The notes under the pieces were generated by a model. That model was not told where the DNA came from, did no database searches, and worked only from the letters and a program-made list of their open reading frames with translations. Positions 51,337-59,828 of a stretch of DNA of 64,000 bases are shown one piece after another. Every line of letters starts with the position of its first letter. Position 1 is the first letter of the stretch. Source of the DNA: Sulfurovum sp. (GTDB taxonomy: Bacteria > Campylobacterota > Campylobacteria > Campylobacterales > Sulfurovaceae). Where the stretch lies: NCBI GenBank assembly GCA_027082955.1, contig JALWTA010000012.1, positions 1 through 64,000 of the forward strand, given 5' to 3'. Position numbers and translations under genes: made by a program.

Positions 51337-52167
51337 TTAGTCCTCTTTTGGTTTTTCTAAGCGGTTGAGTTTGTAGGTGATTGTACCGCCTTTTATTTCA
51401 ATGATACTGTAAAAGTTTTCTGTTTCTACGAGGTAGATACCATCCTCTTTGGTTTGGAAATACTCCAGTGAGAGTTTTTTGCCAAGTTCCAGATAGCTCT
51501 CATCTCCGGTATAGGTATTACGGGGGATGGCAAGGTGTTCAAAGGGGTTGAGTGCTTTTTCATTGTCGTAATGAAATTTCCCTTCACACACACGGTGCAG
51601 GGAGCTGAGTGTGGCATCTACACCGAGTTTGTCGGCGATAAGTGCACCAAGGCTTCGGATGTAGGTGCCTTCACTTACTGTGGCTTCAAAGTGGACAAAG
51701 GGGTGGTTGTAGTTTAGGAGTTTGATGGCATGAATTGTTGAAGTGATGGTTTTAAGTGCTACCTCTTTTCCTTCACGCATCAATTCGTAGGCACGCTTGC
51801 CGTCTATCTTTTTGGCACAGAACTTTGGCGGGTAGTAGGTCAGTTCTCCTTGAAGTGACGTAATGGCATTGGCAATCTCTTCTTTGTCAAAGGGGGCTAC
51901 CTCTTGAATGGTGTCTACATTTTCGATATCCAGACTGGGAGAGTTGGCACCCAGCCAGAGCGTGGCACGGTAGGTTTTTGGGGTTTTGTCAAGGTACTGG
52001 AAGAGTTTGGTGTACTGTCCCGTAGCAACGATGAGACACCCAGTGGCAAAGGGATCGAGTGTACCGGAGAAACCGACCTTTTTGGTGTTGTACTTGCGCT
52101 TGACATAGCCCATATAGCGGTTTGAGCTGACGAAGATGGGTTTGTTTACCACAAATAACCTGTTCAT
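51337..52167 (-). CDS. truB: tRNA pseudouridine-55 synthase
   Basis: Makes the universal pseudouridine 55 in the tRNA T loop; 276 residues from ATG 52165-52167 (the longer frame upstream only translates repeat sequence). Motifs are LFVVNKPIFVSSNRY, KKVGFSGTLDPFATGCL with catalytic Asp, TYRATLWLGANSPSLD, PPKFCAKKIDGKRAYELMREG (in parts) and EGTYIRSLGALIADKL. The start codon lies in the arm of a hairpin CATCAAAAGG/CCTTTTGATG with the likely Shine-Dalgarno in the other arm. Confidence 0.94.
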   Translation of the reverse strand: MNRLFVVNKPIFVSSNRYMGYVKRKYNTKKVGFSGTLDPFATGCLIVATGQYTKLFQYLDKTPKTYRATLWLGANSPSLDIENVDTIQEVAPFDKEEIANAITSLQGELTYYPPKFCAKKIDGKRAYELMREGKEVALKTITSTIHAIKLLNYNHPFVHFEATVSEGTYIRSLGALIADKLGVDATLSSLHRVCEGKFHYDNEKALNPFEHLAIPRNTYTGDESYLELGKKLSLEYFQTKEDGIYLVETENFYSIIEIKGGTITYKLNRLEKPKED

Positions 52168-52244
52168 CAAAAGGCACCTTTTGATGAAAGGTAGGAGGTA
52201 GGAGGTAGGAGGTAGAAGTGTTGGTATGCAGAGCGCCGCTCTGC
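52165..52244 (+). repeat. Canonical heptamer-hairpin element at the truB start
   Basis: The start-codon hairpin CATCAAAAG/CTTTTGATG (52165-52186) is followed by AAAG and four heptamers at 52191-52218 (GTAGGAG three times, GTAGAAG), the spacer TGTTGGTATG (52219-52228), and a hairpin with 7-bp arms GCAGAGC/GCTCTGC and loop GCC (52228-52244). Faces the copy at 52266-52320. Confidence 0.85.
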
Positions 52245-52265
52245 TTTGATATCGGTAATATAAAG

Positions 52266-52320
52266 GCAATGCGTAAGCATTGCAAACACTAACTGCTCAC
52301 TGCTCACTACTCACTCCTCA
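52266..52320 (-). repeat. Canonical heptamer-hairpin element after uvrD
   Basis: Read on the minus strand: four heptamers TGAGGAG, TGAGTAG, TGAGCAG, TGAGCAG (52320-52293) starting six nucleotides past the uvrD stop codon, the spacer TTAGTGTTTG (52292-52283), and the hairpin GCAATGC-TTAC-GCATTGC (52283-52266). It is oriented head-to-head with the truB copy; 21 nt separate the two hairpins. Confidence 0.85.
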
Positions 52321-52326
52321 CTACAA

Positions 52327-54393
52327 TCAGATCGCTTGCACAAACGAACTGAGTATCTCTTTTTTGTTTCCGCCGAAGTTGATGAGGAGTTTGTACTCTT
52401 TGCCCGATTTGTTGGCGGCCTGTACACGGCCGATGCCAAATATCTTGTGTTTGACAAGATCGCCTTTTTTGAAGGCTGCCTGTTTGGTGATTTTAAGAGA
52501 AGCATCCTGTATGAGTCCGGCTTCACCGAGGAATCGGCTTTTGTCGATCATCTTTCTGCGGCCTTTGTAGAAACGGCTGTCGACATAGCAGAGGGTCAGG
52601 TTGCTCTTGGCACGGGTGATGGCAACATACCCAAGACGCCGCTCCTCTTCCATGTTGCATCCTTCCCCAAGTAGCGGAAAGAACTCCTCCTCAAGCCCGA
52701 TGACGAACAGGTGTTCAAACTCCAGCCCCTTGGCAGCATGGATACTCATAATGGTGATGGCATTCTCCTCTATCTGATCCTGATCGCTCTGCAGGGAGAT
52801 GTCGTTGAGGAACTCATCAAGAGTAAGTTCAGGGTTTTTGCTGACGGCATCCCTGAAGTATCCGTAGAATTCGTCGATGTTCATGATGCGTTCAAAGCCG
52901 TCCACCATTGCCGCATAGTGGTCTTTGAGTTTGATACGCTCCTCAAAAAGAGTAATGAAGTCAGCAAGGTTCTCCTGTACCTCTTGCTGCAGTGTTCTGA
53001 TGTCTTCAACAAGCTGTGCCAGAGCTGAAGCGACCTTTTTGCTAAGTACCATTGGCACTTTCCCCTCAACACTCTGTTCAATGTACTCATAGAGTGAAAG
53101 CTGATGATCAAATGCTGCTTTTTGCAGCTTTTCAATGGAGGCTTTGCCAATGCCGCGTTTGGGTTTGTTGATAATGCGAAGCAGGGAGAAGTCATCGTGA
53201 GGGTTGGCAAGTACACGGAAATAGGAGATGATATCTTTGATCTCCGCACGTTCATAGAAGCGCATACCGCCGATGAGTTTGAAGTTGAGTCCCTCTTTGG
53301 CAAAACCCTCCTCTAAAGAACGTGAAAGGGCATTAATACGGTAGAGTACAGCGATCTCATCCGGATCGACTCCCTGATCGAGTAGGTCATGGATCTGGTG
53401 GGCGATCGCTTTTGCTTCCATCGACTCATCCAGAGAGTGAAGCAGTTTGATCTCTGGACCGTCACCCTTGGCGGAGACGAGCTTTTTGCCAAGGCGCTGC
53501 GAGTTGTGTTCAATAAGAGAGTTCGCCGCTTTGAGAATGGGATCGGTCGAGCGGTAGTTTGTTTCGAGTTTGACGGTTTTACAGTTTTTGAAGTTGTCGG
53601 CAAACTCAAGGATGTTGCGTATGTTGGCACCGCGCCAGCCGTAGATACTCTGGTCATCATCGCCGACCACGCAGAGATTGTCATGTTCGCTGGCAAGCAG
53701 TTCCAGCAGCCTGAACTGCAGTTCGTTGGTATCTTGATATTCGTCGACCATAATGTATTTGTAGCGGTTGCTGGTCTCGCGTCTGAGGTCGTCGTTGTTT
53801 TCGAGTATCTGATAGGTAAGCATCAGCAGGTCGTCAAAATCGACCAGATTGTTCTCGACAATGTTCTCTTGATACTTCTCATAGATCGAAGCGACCTTTT
53901 TGTAGTCGGGCAGTTCCGCTTTGGCGATGACCACTTCGGGGGTGAGCAGGGAGTTTTTGTATTTGGAGATCTCCGAAGCGATAAAGGAGAGGTTGAGATC
54001 GATCTTGAGTTCTTTGGCAATGGTACGCAGGAGCCTTTTTTTGTCATCGCTGTCAATGATGACAAAGCGGTTGTCACGACCGAGCTTTTCTATGTGAAAC
54101 TTTAAAAAGAGCAGTCCGAATTTATGGAAGGTACAGAGCAGGGGCGGATAGGAGACTCTTTGGGGCATCAGCTTGAGTGCGCGTTCGCGCATTTCCGCTG
54201 CGGCTTTGTTGGTAAAGGTGAGTGTCAGGGTATTGGCAGGGTCAATGCCGACCTCTCCGACAAGGTATGCCAGACGGGTTGTCAGTGTTTTTGTCTTTCC
54301 GCTGCCCGCACCTGCAAGGATCAGCATGGCACCGTCTATATGCTCGACGGCTTCTTTTTGTGCGGGATTGAGTGTATTTAGTATTGCTTCCAT
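52327..54393 (-). CDS. UvrD/Rep/PcrA-type ATP-dependent DNA helicase
   Basis: 3'-5' superfamily 1A helicase of 688 residues for repair and replication restart. All motifs are present: Q motif LNPAQKEAVEH, Walker A LAGAGSGKTKTLTTR, Ia TFTNKAAAEMRER, II YIMVDEYQDTNELQ, III VGDDDQSIYGWRGA, IV LETNYRST, V TIMSIHAAKGLEF and VI VAITRAKSNL. The C-terminal tail carries a Tudor-like segment (FKKGDLVKHKIFGIGRV) as in PcrA/UvrD. In the same order with truB as in Campylobacter. Confidence 0.92.
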   Translation of the reverse strand: MEAILNTLNPAQKEAVEHIDGAMLILAGAGSGKTKTLTTRLAYLVGEVGIDPANTLTLTFTNKAAAEMRERALKLMPQRVSYPPLLCTFHKFGLLFLKFHIEKLGRDNRFVIIDSDDKKRLLRTIAKELKIDLNLSFIASEISKYKNSLLTPEVVIAKAELPDYKKVASIYEKYQENIVENNLVDFDDLLMLTYQILENNDDLRRETSNRYKYIMVDEYQDTNELQFRLLELLASEHDNLCVVGDDDQSIYGWRGANIRNILEFADNFKNCKTVKLETNYRSTDPILKAANSLIEHNSQRLGKKLVSAKGDGPEIKLLHSLDESMEAKAIAHQIHDLLDQGVDPDEIAVLYRINALSRSLEEGFAKEGLNFKLIGGMRFYERAEIKDIISYFRVLANPHDDFSLLRIINKPKRGIGKASIEKLQKAAFDHQLSLYEYIEQSVEGKVPMVLSKKVASALAQLVEDIRTLQQEVQENLADFITLFEERIKLKDHYAAMVDGFERIMNIDEFYGYFRDAVSKNPELTLDEFLNDISLQSDQDQIEENAITIMSIHAAKGLEFEHLFVIGLEEEFFPLLGEGCNMEEERRLGYVAITRAKSNLTLCYVDSRFYKGRRKMIDKSRFLGEAGLIQDASLKITKQAAFKKGDLVKHKIFGIGRVQAANKSGKEYKLLINFGGNKKEILSSFVQAI

Positions 54394-54534
54394 GGGTACT
54401 GCGTGCTCCTATAGTCTTAATATTATATCGTGATAATGATTAAAAAGGCAGAAGCATCACGTTTTGCCTGCGAATAAGGCATAAGGGAATAGAATAACTT
54501 TCAATTTGATAAGGTCAGGTTATGTATTTTTAAG

Positions 54535-54550
54535 TATAATTTGATATAAT
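54535..54550 (+). promoter_or_regulatory. Tandem -10 boxes before the LysR gene
   Basis: Two TATAAT hexamers at 54535-54540 and 54545-54550 lie in the 202-nt gap between divergent uvrD-type helicase and lysR genes. LysR regulators often control their own divergent promoter, but no T-N11-A palindrome stands out. The rest of the gap, 54394-54530, shows nothing else. Confidence 0.4.
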
Positions 54551-54595
54551 AGCCCTAATTAAATTTTTATATGCATTGCATACAAAGGAAAGATA

Positions 54596-55498
54596 ATGTT
54601 AAAGGATTTTGTCAAACTTGAAACGTTTCTGACGGTTGCCAGAGAGCGAAGTTTCTCTAAAGCATCGGCGAAACTTGGTATTTCGCAGCCGGCAGTTACG
54701 CAGCAGATCAAATTTATTGAAAAGTATCTTGGTGTCAAGATCATCGAAAGAAAAAAGAACGGTATCAAGTTGACCGCTGAGGGGGAAGAGCTCTACAAGA
54801 TCGCAACCCGTCTTGAAAAAGAGATCAATGCTGCCGAAAAAGATGTGCTCAAGATCATCAACAAAGAGATGACCTTCCGTTTGGGTGCCTCCTATACGAT
54901 CGGAACCTATATCATTCCCGGGGAGTGTCTCAATACTATGGGGCGTGCGATCAATAACGACATCAATCTCAGTATTGATGTGACCGACAATATCATTGCA
55001 AGGTTGAAGGACAGAAAGCTTGATGTGGGGTTGATAGAGTCACCGGTTATGGACAGCGACCTCATTTACAGAGAGTGGCTGGAAGACGAGTTAGTTCTGG
55101 TGAGCAATTCGCCTATCCCCAAGATCGTTAAAACAGAAGACCTGTACGAGTTCCAGTGGATCTGCCGTGAAGAGGGCTCACACACACGCCGTGTGGTATC
55201 TGAGGTCTTTGAAGAGCTTGGCGTGTCGTGTAAAAGCTTCAACGTACTTTCAGAGGTAAGCAATACGACTGCCGTACTGCAAACGATTAAAAAAGCACAA
55301 AAAGATCCGGAACATCCGGTTGTTTCTATCATCTCCAAATATGCCATTGCGGACGAAGTGGCACGTGGAGAACTCTACGAAGCAAAGCTGCGAGGCTACA
55401 CAATGACACGGAAGTTCTATATTGTCTACTCCAAGGAGAATAAGCACAATGCCTATGTGGACAATGTCGTAGACTACATCCTTGCAGGGCAGTGTTAA
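54596..55498 (+). CDS. LysR-family transcriptional regulator
   Basis: 300 residues. The N-terminal winged helix is LVxxERSFSKASAKLGISQPAVTQQIKFIE-like (about residues 4-60), followed by the linker helix and a periplasmic-binding-protein-like effector domain from about 90 on (FRLGASYTIGTYIIPGECL). The wing RKKNGIKLTAEGEELY is typical. The effector is unknown; a sulfur or CO2-fixation regulator is possible in this lineage but not shown. The cysK operon lies downstream on the other strand. Confidence 0.88.
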   Translation: MLKDFVKLETFLTVARERSFSKASAKLGISQPAVTQQIKFIEKYLGVKIIERKKNGIKLTAEGEELYKIATRLEKEINAAEKDVLKIINKEMTFRLGASYTIGTYIIPGECLNTMGRAINNDINLSIDVTDNIIARLKDRKLDVGLIESPVMDSDLIYREWLEDELVLVSNSPIPKIVKTEDLYEFQWICREEGSHTRRVVSEVFEELGVSCKSFNVLSEVSNTTAVLQTIKKAQKDPEHPVVSIISKYAIADEVARGELYEAKLRGYTMTRKFYIVYSKENKHNAYVDNVVDYILAGQC

Positions 55499-55504
55499 GA
55501 CTGC

Positions 55505-55984
55505 CTAGGGTTTCTTTTTCCGAAGCAATTTTTGGTTTTCTGGATTTTTCAGCAGAGCTTCCATAGAGTTTTTGACTGTAACCTTTTTTTCCGGTGCAGG
55601 ATATGAAAGGTTGAGAAGGACAGGGTGCTCTCCAACGAAGATCTGTTTGATCGCCAAGAGCGGCATTGTGACGGTTGAACCGAAATTGTTGCTTCCAAAC
55701 CCCGCTTCAAAAATAAACATTTCCCCTTCCCGTTTTGCTGTTTCATAGGTATATCCTGAAAGTACGAAGAGAACGGTATCATTGAAACTGTTGCGTATCT
55801 CTTCAGGAAGAGGGGGCGTAAAATCGACATATTTTACTTCGCAAGCGAGCGCAAACTCCTGATCTTTCATAAAAAGATAATCAATCATATGTGCAAGGTG
55901 TTCTTGCATGAGTTTTCTAAAATCCGGTGTACTAAAGAGATTTGCTGTCATTTGGTCTCGCTTGTCAAATAATGGTGATGTCAT
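55505..55984 (-). CDS. Conserved protein of unknown function, possibly SspB-like
   Basis: 159 residues, no signal peptide. After a helical N-terminus (PDFRKLMQEHLAHMIDYLF), beta strands run VKYVDFTPPLP, DTVLFVLSG, MFIFEAGFGSN and TVTMPLLAIKQIFVGE. The last part resembles the ClpXP adaptor SspB (a FNARFGG...VSVPL..VLAIYARE pattern), and the basic tail (LLKNPENQKLLRKKKP) could be a flexible extension. The match is by eye only. ATG 55984 overlaps the aminotransferase by 20 nt; ATG 55951 is the alternative. Confidence 0.55.
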   Translation of the reverse strand: MTSPLFDKRDQMTANLFSTPDFRKLMQEHLAHMIDYLFMKDQEFALACEVKYVDFTPPLPEEIRNSFNDTVLFVLSGYTYETAKREGEMFIFEAGFGSNNFGSTVTMPLLAIKQIFVGEHPVLLNLSYPAPEKKVTVKNSMEALLKNPENQKLLRKKKP

Positions 55985-56555
55985 TTAGGATCTTAAATCC
56001 TAGCATAGCATTGATTAAAGCCACGTGTGTGAAAGAGGAGAGATCCTCTTTGGCAATATCGCGGGGGTGAAGGAGCCCTTTGTCGATGAATTTTGCACGC
56101 ATAGTACCTTCCAGAAGCGGTGTTTTTGGCGTGTACCATGATGTACCGTCATACCACGCAAGGTTGGCGATGGTTGTGTCGGTTAGAAGACCATGCTTCT
56201 CTATGATCACATCATCTGCATCCTGATGTTCCTGCAGAAGGCTTTCCAGTGCTGATCGGTCTGCGTATTTATAGGGGTATTCAATATTGGACGATACGAT
56301 TTTGAGTTTCTGTATGGTTTTGGGCGTATAGGGATGATACGAGACTTCTTCAATATCTCGTCCATAGAGAATGCGGCAGCGGTATACACCGGTCTGAGAA
56401 GGGACATTGATGGCATCGGATAGATCAATGGTGTTGGTATGTTTGAAATGTGCTTTTCTGCTTTTGTCGAAGCGTGCCTGATGATAGGGAAGGTTGACTA
56501 TCTCCCCCTCTTCGATACGGATGGTCTCAAGCAGCAACGGTGTAGAATTTGGCAT
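55965..56555 (-). CDS. Class IV aminotransferase-like protein (PabC-related)
   Basis: 196 residues from ATG 56553-56555, four nucleotides after the cysK stop. Motifs include LLETIRIEEGEIVNLPYHQARF at the start (in parts), VYRCRILYG, DDVIIEKHGLLTDTTIANLAWYDG with the Glu, and TPLLEGTMRAKFID. This matches the fold-type IV PLP family (aminodeoxychorismate lyase, branched-chain aminotransferase), but it is short: most members have about 260-280 residues. Probably aminodeoxychorismate lyase-like, making p-aminobenzoate; not certain. Confidence 0.7.
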   Translation of the reverse strand: MPNSTPLLLETIRIEEGEIVNLPYHQARFDKSRKAHFKHTNTIDLSDAINVPSQTGVYRCRILYGRDIEEVSYHPYTPKTIQKLKIVSSNIEYPYKYADRSALESLLQEHQDADDVIIEKHGLLTDTTIANLAWYDGTSWYTPKTPLLEGTMRAKFIDKGLLHPRDIAKEDLSSFTHVALINAMLGFKILNDITII

Positions 56556-56559
56556 CTGT

Positions 56560-57480
56560 TTAAAGGTCAAAGAGCTCTGTAGAGAGATAGCGTTCTGCCG
56601 TATCGCACAGAACAGTAACGATGGTCTTTCCTGTATGCTCGGGGCGTTTGGCAAGATCATAGACTGCTTTGAGGTTTGCACCTGCCGAGATACCGATGAG
56701 CAGTCCCTCTTCTTTGGCAATACGGCTTGCCATAGCAAAAGCATCTTCATTGGAGATGGCAAAGACATCATCATATATTTCAGTATTGAGGATATCGGGG
56801 ATGAACCCGGCACCGATTCCCTGTATCTTGTGCAGTCCTGCGGGTTTGCCTTCGAGAACTGCGGAGGTTAGGGGTTCTACAGCAGCAACGTAAAGATCGG
56901 GGTGATGCTCTTTGAGTACCTCTGCTGTACCTGTCAAAGTGCCGCCTGTTCCGACAGCAGCAATGAACATATCTATTTTACCCTCTGTGTCATTCAGTAT
57001 CTCAATGGCAGTGGTTTCACGGTGGATCTGTGGATTGTCAGGGTTACTGAACTGCTGCAGCACAATGGCATCGTCCAGCTCTTTTACCAGGGCATCTGCT
57101 TTTTCAATGGCACCGTTCATGCCTTCAACTGCCGGTGTGAGTACCAGCTCTGCACCCAGATGACTGAGCAGTTTTCTGCGTTCCAGGCTCATAGAGTCTG
57201 GCATGGTCAGAATGAGCTTTAACCCCTTTGCTGCACAAATAGCAGCCAGTCCTATGCCAGTATTCCCGCTGGTTGGCTCGATGATGGTTGTGCTCTTTTT
57301 GATATCTCCGCGTTTGATTGCCTGATTTATCATGTTAAATGCGATACGGTCTTTGACCGATGAGGTAGGGTTCATGAACTCGCATTTGCCTAGTATGGTG
57401 GTACCGGTCTCGTCTGAAAGCGCATTGATCCTTACCAGCGGTGTATTGCCAATAAGCCCTTCAATATTCTGAGCGATCAT
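56560..57480 (-). CDS. cysK: Cysteine synthase A (O-acetylserine sulfhydrylase)
   Basis: PLP enzyme converting O-acetylserine and sulfide to cysteine; 306 residues. IGNTPLVRI (10-18), the Schiff-base lysine K43 in NPTSSVKDRIA, the substrate loop EPTSGNTGIGLA, and GTGGTLTG binding the cofactor phosphate are all present. ATG 57478-57480 has AAGGA at a good distance; the TTG at 57495 would overlap that site. First gene of a short unit with the aminotransferase and the SspB-like gene. Confidence 0.94.
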   Translation of the reverse strand: MIAQNIEGLIGNTPLVRINALSDETGTTILGKCEFMNPTSSVKDRIAFNMINQAIKRGDIKKSTTIIEPTSGNTGIGLAAICAAKGLKLILTMPDSMSLERRKLLSHLGAELVLTPAVEGMNGAIEKADALVKELDDAIVLQQFSNPDNPQIHRETTAIEILNDTEGKIDMFIAAVGTGGTLTGTAEVLKEHHPDLYVAAVEPLTSAVLEGKPAGLHKIQGIGAGFIPDILNTEIYDDVFAISNEDAFAMASRIAKEEGLLIGISAGANLKAVYDLAKRPEHTGKTIVTVLCDTAERYLSTELFDL

Positions 57481-57544
57481 ATCATTATCCTTCAACTATT
57501 AATAAATATAATTTAATCAATATTTATGTAATTATACATTAAAA

Positions 57545-58189
57545 TTACTTTTGACTAAGTGGTTTGAACTCATAATCTTCATCGTCATAGTATTCGATGT
57601 CACCGTTTTCAATGTGATAATACCATCCATGCAGGTAGAGTTTCCCCTCATCAACATGCTTTTTAACAGCAGGATAGGTCAAAAGATTGTCAAGCTGGTG
57701 AATGACCGAAACTTTTTCTGTATAGCGCAGCAGCTCTTCATGCGGTTGCTCTTTGTGGGTGAGCATGGCAACCTTTTTGGCAGCATGTCCCAGTTCTAGC
57801 CATTTGATAGTGTGGATATTTTCGGGGGTAGGCTCGATCTCTTTGTAAAGTGCACTGATCGCTCCGCAGTGGGAGTGCCCGCATACAATGATGTCGGAGA
57901 TCTCCAAAACAGATACGGCATACTCGATGGCAGATGCCGTGGCATGGTAGTCGGCATCGGGTCTAAAAGGTGCGACAAAGTTGCCGATATTTCTGACAAT
58001 GAAAAGGTCACCTGCTTTGCTGCCGGTGATCATGGCAGGCATGACACGTGAATCGCTGCATCCAATAAAGAGTGCTTTAGGACTCTGCCCCTCCTCTACC
58101 AGTTTTTTGAAACGCTCTTTGTTTTGGTTGAATTTGACCCTCTTAAAGTTCTCATGACCGCTCTCAAAGGCTTTGATAGAATTATCCAT
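57545..58189 (-). CDS. Beta-class carbonic anhydrase
   Basis: Interconverts CO2 and bicarbonate; 214 residues. Zinc ligands are C44 ([11 protein letters not shown]), H105 and C108 ([10 protein letters not shown]), and the Asp-Arg pair D46/R48 is intact. No signal peptide, so it is cytoplasmic, suited to supply bicarbonate for carbon fixation or pyrimidine synthesis. It overlaps the pyrC stop by 8 nt and ends the lnt-to-can gene chain. Confidence 0.93.
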   Translation of the reverse strand: MDNSIKAFESGHENFKRVKFNQNKERFKKLVEEGQSPKALFIGCSDSRVMPAMITGSKAGDLFIVRNIGNFVAPFRPDADYHATASAIEYAVSVLEISDIIVCGHSHCGAISALYKEIEPTPENIHTIKWLELGHAAKKVAMLTHKEQPHEELLRYTEKVSVIHQLDNLLTYPAVKKHVDEGKLYLHGWYYHIENGDIEYYDDEDYEFKPLSQK

Positions 58190-59207
58190 CCATGACCTCC
58201 CTTATACTGTAGTCGATGGTCTCTCCCGCATACATCGGTACTACACCACCGTAGGATGTCGGAACGGTGAACGGTTTTTCTTCAAGTATGATCTTCTTGG
58301 CAGGCGGGGTGATGCCGTAAATGCGCTGTGCATTGTTGCTGATGAAATCAGGCAGATTTTCAATGGCACCATGTTTGGCAAAGAGCTCTGCAAGTACCTG
58401 CAGGGCGATGGGGGCAGTAAAGACCCCGGCAGCACATCCACATGCCTCTTTGGCTTCTCTTGGGTGCGGTGCGGAGTCGGAACCGAACATCACTTTGGGG
58501 TGAGCACTGAGGGCTGCCTGCAGCAGTGCTTCCCTGTCTTCAGGGCGTTTTGCGATGGGTTTGCAGAAAAGGTGCGGCTGGAGCATCCCTCCGGCAACAT
58601 CATCAAGGGTAATGAGCAGGTGGTGCAGGGTAATGGTGGCATAAAGGTTTTCAAACCGCTCAAGTGCATCGACACTCGCTTTGGTAGTGATGTGTTCCAT
58701 GATGATCTTGAGTTTGGGGAACGCCTGTGCCAGTTTCTCATAGATGGGTACAAACTCCGCCTCTCTGTCCATGACAAAGCCGTTGGTCTCTCCATGGATA
58801 CAGAGCGGTATTGCAAGATCACTCATCGCTTCAAGGGCAGGGCGAAGGGTTTCGATGTCAAACCCGCTGACACCCCCTTCGGAGTTGGTAGTAATACCTG
58901 CAGGGTAGAGTTTGATTGCAGTGATCTCCTCACGCAGACTTTCCAAAAAAGCATGGTCATATTCGGGTTTGAAAAAGAGTGTCATATAGGGGATGAATGT
59001 TTCATCACCAATAGCGTCCCTAATACGTGCTCGGTATGCAACAACCTCCTCTTTGGTGCAGACTGGCGGGACAAGGTTTGGCATGATGATACCCCCGGAA
59101 AATGTCTTTGCGCTCTCTTTGGCGATGTTTTGTAGCATATCGCCGTCACGCAGGTGCAGGTGCATATCGAGCGGGGAGTTAAGGGTGATCGTGCTTGCTG
59201 ATGGCAT
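58182..59207 (-). CDS. pyrC: Dihydroorotase (class II)
   Basis: Closes carbamoyl-aspartate to dihydroorotate in pyrimidine synthesis. 341 residues with metal ligands in [12 protein letters not shown] (residues 14-25), the carboxylated Lys in [10 protein letters not shown], and the histidines in CIHGET and [21 protein letters not shown] holds the catalytic Asp. It matches the E. coli PyrC class. It overlaps yidD by 29 nt upstream and the carbonic anhydrase by 8 nt downstream, so translation is tightly linked. Confidence 0.95.
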   Translation of the reverse strand: MPSASTITLNSPLDMHLHLRDGDMLQNIAKESAKTFSGGIIMPNLVPPVCTKEEVVAYRARIRDAIGDETFIPYMTLFFKPEYDHAFLESLREEITAIKLYPAGITTNSEGGVSGFDIETLRPALEAMSDLAIPLCIHGETNGFVMDREAEFVPIYEKLAQAFPKLKIIMEHITTKASVDALERFENLYATITLHHLLITLDDVAGGMLQPHLFCKPIAKRPEDREALLQAALSAHPKVMFGSDSAPHPREAKEACGCAAGVFTAPIALQVLAELFAKHGAIENLPDFISNNAQRIYGITPPAKKIILEEKPFTVPTSYGGVVPMYAGETIDYSIREVMDG

Positions 59208-59547
59208 TGAAATCCTTTATGGCATAGTAGTGGGAACCTCCCGTGTCTTTGGGAACGAACCAATAGATAATGGTGATTTTGCCACAAATATCATTAATAT
59301 CGGGCGATAATGTCATCTTCGGCGGTTCAAATGTGACAACAGGGTAGTCTATGCCACCGGGGAAAAGCTGGTTACAGCGCAAAATGCGCAGGGTACTTGC
59401 TGCCAGTGCTTTATGCGGTACATTGCACTCAAACTGCCATTTGGCATACTCCGAACAGGTAGGATAGTAGCGGCAGTTGGCAGGCAGCATTTTAGAAATG
59501 TACTGGTAGCCTTTGATGGGGGCAGTGTAAAATTTTTTCAGCTTCAT
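59179..59547 (-). CDS. yidD: Membrane protein insertion efficiency factor YidD
   Basis: 122 residues. The family core is [25 protein letters not shown] (three conserved Cys/Tyr clusters) and [17 protein letters not shown]-like sequence. YidD lies near YidC and helps membrane protein insertion. The C-terminal extension of about 40 residues after the core is longer than in E. coli (85 residues). Its ATG overlaps the stop of the ParE-like toxin (ATGA), an unusual link between a toxin and a housekeeping gene. Confidence 0.88.
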   Translation of the reverse strand: MKLKKFYTAPIKGYQYISKMLPANCRYYPTCSEYAKWQFECNVPHKALAASTLRILRCNQLFPGGIDYPVVTFEPPKMTLSPDINDICGKITIIYWFVPKDTGGSHYYAIKDFNAISKHDHP

Positions 59548-59828
59548 AGATCTGGAAGGTTTTCTCTATATATGGTGATGACTAAAATATAGTCTGTTTC
59601 AATGCGGTAGAGTATTGAGTAGCGTTGGTGGACGATTTTGCGTATCCCTTTGCCAAATTCATCCGCAGGACGCCCGATCTTTGGAAATTCACTCAAATGG
59701 GCAGAAATATGTTTTTGCAGCCTTCGTACATAACGGATTGTGAAACTTTTTGATCTGCTTTCTTGATAGATATACTCAGTGATATCATTGAGTTTACGAT
59801 GAAATGTAGGGGTAAATTTAATCTTCAT
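59544..59828 (-). CDS. RelE/ParE-family toxin
   Basis: 94 residues with the ParE layout: an N-terminal strand KIKFTPTFHRKLNDI, two helices, and the C-terminal strands [32 protein letters not shown] (read in parts). ParE proteins poison gyrase; RelE relatives cleave mRNA. The conserved R-x-x-Y-x-I-x-Y-R pattern favours ParE. It overlaps the antitoxin by 11 nt and its stop overlaps the yidD start. Confidence 0.85.
   Translation of the reverse strand: MKIKFTPTFHRKLNDITEYIYQESRSKSFTIRYVRRLQKHISAHLSEFPKIGRPADEFGKGIRKIVHQRYSILYRIETDYILVITIYRENLPDL

Noticed and set aside
52168-52269. N-terminal extension of TruB up to an upstream start
   Set aside because: The extra residues ([12 protein letters not shown]) are only the translation of the heptamer array; ATG 52167 matches the family start.
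53389-54105. 238-codon plus-strand frame within the UvrD-type helicase gene
   Set aside because: Shadow frame; the helicase frame on the other strand has all conserved motifs.
58173-59135. 320-codon open frame opposite pyrC
   Set aside because: Antisense shadow of a well-supported dihydroorotase; rich in Cys/Gly/Phe with no recognisable motif or ribosome site.
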